DNA of 8,184 nt, from NCBI GenBank assembly GCA_937959375.1, contig CALGLS010000538.1, positions 1-8,184 on the forward strand, given 5' to 3'. The notes beneath the pieces are model-generated. The model did no database searches and had not been told where the DNA came from. It saw only the letters and a list, made by a program, of their open reading frames with translations. A program made the position numbers and the translations under genes. The DNA is from an uncultured Saprospiraceae bacterium (lineage in GTDB: Bacteria > Bacteroidota > Bacteroidia > Chitinophagales > Saprospiraceae). Position 1 is the first letter of the stretch. Every line of letters starts with the position of its first letter. This document shows, one piece after another, positions 1 through 5,170 of this stretch.

Positions 1-162
1 AATAATTTTGGAAAAATTGTCCATGAAGAATCCATTAAAACGATTCAAAAGACAACTCACAGAATTGATCTAGATCGTCTACAAGCTGGACATTATACCA
101 TCAGTATTTTGGTGGAAGGAAGAAAGCGAATTGCCAAACCACTGGTGATTGTAAGAATGTAG
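1..162 (+). CDS. 3' end of a secreted protein with a T9SS-like C-terminal sorting domain (partial)
   Basis: The reading frame is open from the first base and ends at TAG 160-162, giving 53 residues; the start lies outside the window. The tail has the rhythm of the last strands of a type IX secretion (Por secretion) sorting domain: an Ile-Asp-Leu run, the turn LQAGHYTISI (the family form is roughly 'L-x-x-G-x-Y-x-x-x-I'), a charged turn, then a last strand KPLVIVRM. In Bacteroidota such domains direct export through the T9SS outer-membrane translocon and are cut off or replaced by a surface anchor. The function of the missing upstream part cannot be known from here. A related Ig-like C-terminal domain with a different role is the main alternative. 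A strong terminator follows 44 bases downstream, so this is the last gene of its transcript. Confidence 0.65.
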   Translation, partial: NNFGKIVHEESIKTIQKTTHRIDLDRLQAGHYTISILVEGRKRIAKPLVIVRM

Positions 163-206
163 ATGTTTAAACTTAATTGCCAAGGCAAAATGGTTTTAAA
201 AATATT

Positions 207-245
207 GAGCCGTTGAAAAATAATTTTTAACGGCTCATTTCTTAT
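207..245 (+). terminator. Rho-independent terminator, probably bidirectional
   Basis: A perfect 8-bp stem, GAGCCGTT at 207-214 with AACGGCTC at 229-236, is extended inward by AAAAA 216-220 pairing with TTTTT 224-228 (G215 bulged, loop TAA). The plus strand continues with a T-rich run (ATTTCTTATATTCTT). On the minus strand the stem is followed by AATATTTTTAAAA, so the same hairpin can also stop transcripts of the convergent gene that ends at 347. The placement between two converging genes supports the call. Confidence 0.85.
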
Positions 246-346
246 ATTCTTAAAGATTCTTTTACGCCTAAACCTAAATATTAAATCTTCTGAACACACC
301 TTAAGATTGATCAAAAGAGGGCTATCATAACCATTCAATATTAAAT

Positions 347-793
347 TCAATTTTTTATTTCACTAATTATTGGTTCATCAAGAGAAACTATATCAATAAC
401 ATCATCTACTGTCAAAATTCGAAAATGTTGTGCTTCTCTATTTACTACGTCTTTATACCAGCCATGGCTTTTTTCTACGTAATCCAAGTACTTCGAATTT
501 TGGATTATCTGCAAAAAACCTTTAGTATCTCGCTTCTCTTTTTCATCCATTGCCGTAAAGGATTCATCAATAAATTGAAAGTTGATTAAATTTTTAGAGT
601 CAAACTCAATCTTGAATTGACGACTGATTTTATTCGAACTAATTTCTTTTAGGTTTTCAATAATATGTTGTCCTATTTCTAATGATTGAGTCTCATCAGA
701 CAAAATTCCTTCAGATACATAAATTTCAAGTGAATTCAGGTATATCACTTTGTCCAAGAATATTGCATGACATTGATCAAGAATACTTTTCAT
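347..793 (-). CDS. Conserved-looking hypothetical cytoplasmic protein, 148 aa
   Basis: I do not recognise this family. The frame runs from ATG (complement of 791-793) to TGA (complement of 347-349). The product has no signal peptide and no membrane segment and is acidic overall. Its pattern suggests a small alpha/beta fold: an amphipathic N-terminal helix (about 1-20), a second helix (about 38-55), strands around 60-75, an acidic segment with a DESFT motif near 76-80, an aromatic GWY at 111-113, and a C-terminal AQHFRILTVDDVIDIVS segment at 121-137. The leader is A-rich without a Shine-Dalgarno motif, as is common in Bacteroidota. It stands alone, convergent to the gene before it and divergent from the gene after it. 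Small solitary acidic proteins of this kind are sometimes immunity or antitoxin-like proteins, but nothing here shows a partner toxin, so that remains a guess. Confidence 0.7.
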   Translation of the reverse strand: MKSILDQCHAIFLDKVIYLNSLEIYVSEGILSDETQSLEIGQHIIENLKEISSNKISRQFKIEFDSKNLINFQFIDESFTAMDEKEKRDTKGFLQIIQNSKYLDYVEKSHGWYKDVVNREAQHFRILTVDDVIDIVSLDEPIISEIKN

Positions 794-971
794 TTTTCAA
801 ATATTGTTTTCTCTTTTTAATTAAGTATAACTAGCCTATTAATATAAAAAAATAGAGAAAGTCTAAACTCTAGGAACAAGAGCTAAAATATTAAATAAAG
901 TTGTTTTTTAAGGAAGGCAAGGAATGTGAATGTGAATTACTCAACTTAATCGATAACTGGACTTTATTCTA

Positions 972-1029
972 ATTCCTATTCCTATTCCTATTCCTATTCC
1001 TATTCCTATTCCTATTCCTATTCCTATTC
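972..1029. repeat. ATTCCT hexanucleotide tandem array, about 9.7 copies
   Basis: Nine uninterrupted perfect copies of ATTCCT run from 972 to 1025, with a partial tenth unit (ATTC) at 1026-1029. The array is outside any gene. Arrays like this change length by slipped-strand replication. A change here would alter promoter-region spacing but not a reading frame. Any regulatory effect is inference. It is a simple repeat, not a CRISPR array: there are no spacers. Confidence 0.95.
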
Positions 1030-1033
1030 TCCT

Positions 1034-1068
1034 CGCGCACCCTTAATCTCTGAAGGGAAATCTGCGCG
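1034..1068. repeat. GC-rich interrupted inverted repeat (hairpin)
   Basis: CGCGCA at 1034-1039 is complementary to TGCGCG at 1063-1068. Directly inside, CCCTT at 1040-1044 is complementary to AAGGG at 1053-1057, leaving an 8-base loop (1045-1052) and a 5-base bulge AAATC (1058-1062). The 11 pairs form an imperfect but GC-rich stem in an otherwise AT-rich region. No T tract follows on the plus strand, so it is a poor terminator candidate. It could be part of a dispersed intergenic repeat or a structured leader. Confidence 0.55.
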
Positions 1069-1156
1069 CGGCACTACGGGGTACACTAATTAGGTGGTAC
1101 TAGCTCTAACCTATCCCTTGGCTAAGCAGGTTCCCATTCAAACACGATTGAGGGCC

Positions 1157-1192
1157 ATTTTGATTTTGATTCTAACTTTGACTTTCATTCCC
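1157..1192. repeat. Degenerate hexamer-periodic tract
   Basis: Read in steps of six from 1157, the units are two copies of ATTTTG, then ATTCTA, ACTTTG, ACTTTC and ATTCCC. Every unit starts with A, and most keep T at positions 2-4. This looks like a decayed hexamer array with the same period as the clean array at 972-1029, and its last unit is one base off ATTCCT. Confidence 0.5.
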
Positions 1193-1197
1193 CACCC

Positions 1198-1253
1198 ATT
1201 CACCCCAAACGCCTTTCCATTCACCACAAACCCTTGATATTCAGCCCCAAAGG
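1198..1253. repeat. Three imperfect C-rich repeats of about 20 bases
   Basis: Three related segments start at 1198 (ATTCACCCCAAA), 1219 (ATTCACCACAAA) and 1239 (ATTCAGCCCCAAA), spaced 21 and 20 bases apart. The core is ATTCA followed by a C-rich run and AAA. They sit just upstream of the candidate promoter of the CPBP gene. They might be direct-repeat binding sites or simple low-complexity decay; the sequence does not decide. Confidence 0.4.
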
Positions 1254-1297
1254 CAGGCTACTCAGCCCTTCCTCCGATTTCTAATTCTTCTCTCCCT

Positions 1298-1305
1298 TAT
1301 CTTTG
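1298..1305 (+). promoter_or_regulatory. Candidate Bacteroidota -7 promoter element for the CPBP gene
   Basis: TATCTTTG matches the Bacteroidota sigma-A -7 consensus TAnnTTTG exactly and lies 46 bases before the ATG at 1352, which would leave a leader of about 40 bases. No good TTTG -33 box is present at the expected spacing upstream, so the call is weak. A second exact match, TAACTTTG at 1173-1180, lies further upstream within repeat-like sequence. Confidence 0.35.
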
Positions 1306-1351
1306 AATTGTTCAATTATCAAAAATCATTTATCACTAAAACTTAGCAATT

Positions 1352-2173
1352 ATGAAAAAGCAAATAGTCTTATCAGCCACCATTATTAGTACTTTCTTTC
1401 TTTGTCGAAATGCATTGAGTTTACTTCAAAAACTGGGTATCAGCTTTGAATTACAAGAGGAGAGAATCACGGTCAGTTGGGCACTTTGCCTCATCATTGT
1501 ATTAGTGGTTTCCGGTATTTTGTATGGTTATAAAAATATATTTAGCTCATTGGGATTGGATAAAAGAATACTAAAAGGCATTAGCTATGGATTCGCATTT
1601 AGTTCGCCGATGATATTAGGTTATGCAGTGATTGGAGAGTTGAGGTGGGAATATGTAAGCTGGCTTAGTATCTCGGCAATTTTCTTTTGGGCAGGAATGG
1701 AAGAAGTCCTATTTAGAGGTTTTTTGTTTGGGCAATTATTCAAAAAAGCGAATTGGCGATTTGCACCTGCAGCATTTTTGAATGCGGTGATCTTTGGAAT
1801 GGGCCACCTTTATCAAGGAAATAGTTTTGAACATACACTGGGCGTATTTGCGATCACACTAATGGGAGGTGCTTGGTTTGCCTGGTTATATATCGAATGG
1901 GATTCCAACTTATGGGTTGCGATTAGTTTGCATTTTTTCATGAACTTATCATGGCAATTATTCTCAGTTGGCGATACAGCCTTAGGTGGTTGGGGTGCTA
2001 ATTTCTTTAGAGTGATGACCATTGTTTTGTCAGTTGTGGTCACCATTATTTATCAAAAATCAAAGAAAGATACTGAAACGATTAAGGAGAGGAAAGATAC
2101 TATTTTGACAAAAAGGAAACAACCAATAACTCTTTCAAATATTCAGCTGGGAAATAATCTGAATCAACATTAA
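1352..2173 (+). CDS. CPBP-family intramembrane metalloprotease (CAAX protease/Abi family), 273 aa
   Basis: This is a polytopic inner-membrane protein with hydrophobic segments at about 43-60, 78-95, 103-116, 137-150, 162-180, 187-205 and 218-234. It carries the diagnostic motifs of the CPBP (Abi/Rce1-like) glutamate-type proteases: EEVLFR at 117-122 (form EExxxR), FGMGH at 148-152 (form FxxxH), and HFFMN at 194-198 (form HxxxN/D). Family members act as intramembrane proteases or membrane scaffold proteins; in bacteria, roles in bacteriocin self-immunity and in protein processing are known, but most members have no assigned substrate. A hydrophilic Lys/Arg-rich tail of about 39 residues follows the last membrane segment. 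It starts at an ATG with an A-rich leader and no Shine-Dalgarno motif. Neighbouring envelope genes do not point to a clear substrate. The family assignment is firm; the biological role is unknown. Confidence 0.92.
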   Translation: MKKQIVLSATIISTFFLCRNALSLLQKLGISFELQEERITVSWALCLIIVLVVSGILYGYKNIFSSLGLDKRILKGISYGFAFSSPMILGYAVIGELRWEYVSWLSISAIFFWAGMEEVLFRGFLFGQLFKKANWRFAPAAFLNAVIFGMGHLYQGNSFEHTLGVFAITLMGGAWFAWLYIEWDSNLWVAISLHFFMNLSWQLFSVGDTALGGWGANFFRVMTIVLSVVVTIIYQKSKKDTETIKERKDTILTKRKQPITLSNIQLGNNLNQH

Positions 2174-2250
2174 GTAGTTCACTCAATTATTTCTATCATT
2201 GTTTAAATAAGGGCTTCGACAAAAGTAAATCAACATTAAAATTATTGAAA

Positions 2251-2901
2251 ATGAAAAAGCAAATAATAATCCTAATAACGAGTTTCTTTTTCCTTAGTCA
2301 AATACATGCACAAGAGAACAAACAAGCAATTACAACCAAAAAGAATCGTTTCGACATCTCCCTCTCCTACTATGGCGAGATGATGCTTCACCCTGGTGTC
2401 AAAACTGGCCTTGGTTATCCATTACTTAGCAAAGACAATCAGAAGACAATTACAAAAAAACGTAATAATGTCACCGTTTTAAAAACGACAACACATCAAC
2501 TAATTGGACAGGTAAACCTAGGTTTTTATCGCCACGTTAGAAATCACACCAATACTTTTTTAAATGTGGAGGTGGGTTATCGAATCAAACTAGAGCGACA
2601 AAAAAGCGAAAAGCCAACACGAGGAATGCAATTTGAAGTACTCGCAGGAATTGGCCCTTCTTATTATTTCCTAACTGGTGATACCTATGTTTTTGATGGT
2701 GAGCAAACCTCCGTAAAAAAGAATGCAGGAAATCTTGCTTGGATGAAAACAGTTTCCATCAGCATGGGTGGTCGCATTCCAAACCAATGGAAAAAAGCTA
2801 TTTACTGGTATTTCAAACCAGGTGCTTTTTGGGAAAAGCCTGTCAACCTTGGAAGCTTGGTACACCCTGTTTTGGAATTGGGATTTAGATATGAGTTGTA
2901 G
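2251..2901 (+). CDS. Exported small beta-rich protein, probable outer-membrane barrel, 216 aa
   Basis: The product starts with a standard signal peptide (MKKQ, hydrophobic core 5-16, likely cleavage after Ala20 in QIHA-QE). The mature part alternates aromatic/hydrophobic and polar residues in about eight stretches typical of outer-membrane strands: near 33-42, 50-57, 83-94, 102-115, 126-140, 164-174, 182-193 and 205-215. Notable motifs are SYYGEMMLHPG at 39-49 and the closing strand LELGFRYEL. I do not recognise a named family; it resembles short barrel-like hypothetical proteins of Bacteroidota. I chose ATG 2251 rather than the in-frame TTG at 2245, because MKK is the usual start of such a signal peptide and TTG would add only two residues. 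It lies 77 bases after the CPBP gene on the same strand. Confidence 0.75.
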   Translation: MKKQIIILITSFFFLSQIHAQENKQAITTKKNRFDISLSYYGEMMLHPGVKTGLGYPLLSKDNQKTITKKRNNVTVLKTTTHQLIGQVNLGFYRHVRNHTNTFLNVEVGYRIKLERQKSEKPTRGMQFEVLAGIGPSYYFLTGDTYVFDGEQTSVKKNAGNLAWMKTVSISMGGRIPNQWKKAIYWYFKPGAFWEKPVNLGSLVHPVLELGFRYEL

Positions 2902-3002
2902 AAGGATGAAAGAGTGAAGACGGAAGAGGGAAACTCTCGTCTAACGAGTAAAATAAATTTTAGAACAAAAAAATTTAGACTTCTAATTTAAAATCAAACA
3001 TC

Positions 3003-4061
3003 ATGAAATATTCAAAAATAATAATGCTTTTAAGTTTAGTTTTGTTTTTTAGTAATTGCCATAAAGAACAACTTTTCGATGAGCAGGTTGAAGATATCTT
3101 TTGGATAGAAAATGCTGGCGCACAAATGCCAGTTTGGATAGAAGGAAACACCAATTCCAAAAAATTCATGGTCATCATTCACGGTGGACCTGGAGGCGAA
3201 TCTAGAACCTACAACTTAGCCTCTCCATTCTCAGATCCAATTGAAGCGGAAGTAGCTGTAGCTTACTGGGACCAACGCAATGCTGGCGCCTCAAGAGGCA
3301 ACACCGACGAAAGTAAACTCACTGTTGAGCAAATGGTAGACGATCTCGACAAGGTGGTAGATGCACTTTCCCTTCGCTATGGAAACGACATCGAAATTTA
3401 CCTAATGGGGCATAGCTGGGGTGGTTTTTTAGGAACAGCCTATCTACTTGACTCAGAACGTCAGGCTAAAATATCAGGATGGATTGAAATCGCAGGAGGT
3501 CATGACTTTCCTTTATTCGCCAAAGAAGCTGCTATTTTGATGAAGCAATTAGCAATAGATCAAATCCCAACAGGAAAGTCTGTGGAATTTTGGGAAGAGG
3601 TTTTAACCTTTACGGAAACTATTAATTTGCAAAACATATCACAAGAACTAAGCAACGAAATAAATGGTTATGGCAAACGTGTACAAAATGTGCTGGAATT
3701 TAACGATGTCATACAAAGCACCCCTTTCCTGGAAAAAGGTGAAGGCTTTGCTTACTGGTTTCAATCCCCTTACCATCCAATTGCAAATGCTGTCAATCAA
3801 GGTCAATCCAACAACATTATAGTTGATCAAGTGTGGGATGTAAGTTTGACACCAGAGCTGAATAAAATCACCATTCCTTGTCTTTTCCTTTATGGGAAAT
3901 ATGATGCTATTGTACCGCCTGCGTTGGGGGTGTCGGCTTTTGAAAAAATTAGTACACCGATAGACGACAAAAAATTTATACTACTAGAAAAGTCGGGACA
4001 TTTTTTAACGCACGAACCGGATGTCATTGTAGCGGAGATACTTGAGTTTGTGGGTGAATGA
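3003..4061 (+). CDS. Alpha/beta hydrolase lipoprotein, S33 proline-iminopeptidase-like, 352 aa
   Basis: A lipoprotein-type leader of 18 hydrophobic residues ends in FFSNC, so Cys19 is the likely lipidated residue. The lipobox is loose, as is common in Bacteroidota. The rest is a complete alpha/beta hydrolase: the oxyanion-hole motif HGGPGG at 60-65, typical of S33 peptidases, then WDQRNAGAS at 89-97, the nucleophile elbow GHSWGG at 136-141 with Ser138, a helical cap region of about 170-280, the likely acid Asp301 in GKYDAIVPP, and the likely His333 in KSGHFLTHEP. HGGPG together with DQR suggests removal of N-terminal residues from short peptides, but substrate cannot be read from sequence; a general esterase or hydrolase is the alternative. 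The predicted place of action is the periplasm or an outer-membrane face. A 101-base gap with only weak AT-rich hairpins precedes it. Confidence 0.85.
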   Translation: MKYSKIIMLLSLVLFFSNCHKEQLFDEQVEDIFWIENAGAQMPVWIEGNTNSKKFMVIIHGGPGGESRTYNLASPFSDPIEAEVAVAYWDQRNAGASRGNTDESKLTVEQMVDDLDKVVDALSLRYGNDIEIYLMGHSWGGFLGTAYLLDSERQAKISGWIEIAGGHDFPLFAKEAAILMKQLAIDQIPTGKSVEFWEEVLTFTETINLQNISQELSNEINGYGKRVQNVLEFNDVIQSTPFLEKGEGFAYWFQSPYHPIANAVNQGQSNNIIVDQVWDVSLTPELNKITIPCLFLYGKYDAIVPPALGVSAFEKISTPIDDKKFILLEKSGHFLTHEPDVIVAEILEFVGE

Positions 4062-4086
4062 GATGGAGAGTGAGGGCTTATTTCAG

Positions 4087-4114
4087 AACTTCACGTTTAA
4101 CAATTATTGAAGTT
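4087..4114 (+). other. Weak stem-loop in the leader of the CarboxypepD_reg-like gene
   Basis: AACTTCA at 4087-4093 is perfectly complementary to TGAAGTT at 4108-4114, with a 14-base loop. On the plus strand it is followed by A residues, not T, so it is not a plus-strand terminator. It lies between the hydrolase stop at 4061 and the next ATG at 4132. Function is unknown and a 7-bp AT-rich stem could arise by chance. Confidence 0.3.
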
Positions 4115-4131
4115 AAAAAAAATTAATCAAC

Positions 4132-4977
4132 ATGAAAAAGATACTATTCATCCAAATCATCATATGCTGTCTAACAACAATCACTTTTGCACAATCCAAT
4201 AAAACTATTTCTGGAACTGTAACAGATGATTCAGGAGAAGCACTTTCTTATGTCAACATCGGCATCGTAGGTACCAGTACTGGAACTGTTTCGGAAGCAG
4301 ACGGAACCTTCACATTATATTTACAAAAAGAAATCATGGCACTGGATACTTTGCGTTTTTCTATGATTGGCTATGACAGTAAATCATTTGCGCTAAGCCA
4401 AACATCTGACACCATGCATGTCAAACTAGAACAAAGTATTTTTGATCTGAACGAAATTTTGGTGAAACCTACTTTTGCAAAAAGCAGAACTACTGGTCGT
4501 TCAAAAGTAAAAGGCAATCGAAATGTTAACTTCTCAATTGGTAAAAAACCACGACAAAACTTAGGTGCAGAAATTGGAAAAAAATTCAATGTCAAAAAAA
4601 GATTAAGCCAAATTGAACAGTTACGTTTCTATATAAGAACAAATGATTTTCAAGAAGCTAAATTCCGAGTTCTATTTTATAGTCTCAAAAAAGGAAAACC
4701 ACACAAATTGCTCAATGAGCAAGATATCGTTGTAACAATAAGTAATCAACAAACAGGATGGATCACCGTAGACCTAAGCGAATACGAACTTTTGACTAAA
4801 GAAAACTTTATAGCAACACTACAATGGATTGATGCCTCTGATAATGGAAAGTATCTAGCTATGCCGATTTCGATTCCTGTTTTTGGGAGCCACCATTATT
4901 ATAAATTTGGAAGTCAAGCAGAGTGGAAGCACTTTAGGAACATGTCGGTCAGCATGGAAGTCCGACTGGGGTATTAG
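4132..4977 (+). CDS. Exported CarboxypepD_reg-like domain protein, 281 aa
   Basis: A signal peptide (MKKILFIQ, hydrophobic core to about residue 19) ends in TFA-QS, with likely cleavage after Ala20. Residues about 25-99 form a carboxypeptidase-regulatory-like (CarboxypepD_reg-like) beta-sandwich, seen from ISGTVTDDSGEALSYVNI, the GT..GTVSEADGTF turn at 47-60, and the later LRFSMIGYDS strand. This domain is found at the N terminus of SusC/TonB-dependent transporters and in many stand-alone Bacteroidota envelope proteins. A basic linker (about 115-160) leads to a second beta-rich domain (about 161-281) with the pattern LRFYIRTNDFQEAKFRVLFYS, GWITVDLSEYEL and FIATLQWID. I see no enzyme active site and no TonB barrel, so it is probably a binding or structural periplasmic or outer-membrane-associated protein. 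There is no sorting domain at the C terminus. Confidence 0.83.
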   Translation: MKKILFIQIIICCLTTITFAQSNKTISGTVTDDSGEALSYVNIGIVGTSTGTVSEADGTFTLYLQKEIMALDTLRFSMIGYDSKSFALSQTSDTMHVKLEQSIFDLNEILVKPTFAKSRTTGRSKVKGNRNVNFSIGKKPRQNLGAEIGKKFNVKKRLSQIEQLRFYIRTNDFQEAKFRVLFYSLKKGKPHKLLNEQDIVVTISNQQTGWITVDLSEYELLTKENFIATLQWIDASDNGKYLAMPISIPVFGSHHYYKFGSQAEWKHFRNMSVSMEVRLGY

Positions 4978-5170
4978 GGTACTACCAAGGGTAAACGTGA
5001 AGAAAATACGTCTAATAATTAGGGATATACCTGAGCTAAAGAGAACTACATAACCATGTAGTCAAATAGAACTCTCTTACAGAAAATCACCTTAGCATGT
5101 CACATACTATTAAAATATCATGTTTTTATGTATTTTGTTTGCTTGTTATAACCAAAACTTAATACAAAAT
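4978..5170 (+). other. Intergenic/leader region before the metalloprotease
   Basis: This stretch holds the structured element at 5039-5078 (listed separately) and short AT-rich sequence. It contains no full TAnnTTTG match. A near match (TATTTTG, one base short) with TTTG copies lies at about 5131-5142. That would place a promoter inside the extended reading frame and favour the ATG at 5171 as the true start; this is weak evidence. Confidence 0.35.
5039..5078 (+). other. Two-tier stem-loop upstream of the metalloprotease gene
   Basis: The inner stem is perfect: ACTACAT 5045-5051 with ATGTAGT 5056-5062 around the tetraloop AACC. Directly adjoining it, AAGAGA 5039-5044 pairs with TCTCTT 5073-5078, leaving a 10-base bulge (5063-5072) on the 3' side. 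That makes 13 base pairs in total. No T tract follows, so it is a poor intrinsic terminator. It could be an RNA structure at the end of the preceding transcript or in the leader of the metalloprotease mRNA. Confidence 0.45.

Larger units (their letters stand above)
794..1351. other. 558-base divergent intergenic region rich in low-complexity repeats
   Basis: This gap separates the minus-strand 148-aa gene from the plus-strand CPBP gene, so it should hold promoters for both. From 794 to about 960 it is AT-rich with no clear structure. From 961 to about 1260 it changes character: a hexamer array, a GC-rich hairpin segment, a decayed hexamer-periodic tract and a C-rich tract follow one another (listed separately). 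Bases 961-1034 contain no G on the plus strand, and 1181-1235 contain one. I see no plausible coding frame, tRNA or transposase remnant in it. Confidence 0.7.

Noticed and set aside
93..350. Minus-strand 85-codon open frame starting at TTG 348-350
   Set aside because: It runs antisense through the bidirectional terminator and the 3' end of the T9SS-domain gene, overlaps the end of the 148-aa gene, uses a weak start and has no recognisable protein character.
972..1029. Hexamer array considered as a CRISPR array
   Set aside because: The units are six bases long and directly adjoining, with no spacers and no cas genes nearby.
1120..1150. GGTTCCCATTCAAAC considered as a tRNA T-arm
   Set aside because: No matching acceptor stem, anticodon arm or D-arm can be found around it on either strand.
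2245..2250. TTG start two codons before ATG 2251
   Set aside because: The ATG gives the normal MKK signal-peptide start; the TTG adds nothing recognisable.
2935..2949. CTCGT/ACGAG 5-bp hairpin after the barrel-like gene as a terminator
   Set aside because: The stem is too short and is followed by A-rich rather than T-rich sequence.
2954..2977. TAAATTTT/AAAATTTA inverted repeat before the hydrolase gene as a terminator
   Set aside because: The stem is entirely A-T, the loop is A-rich and no T tract follows, so it is as likely chance in AT-rich DNA.
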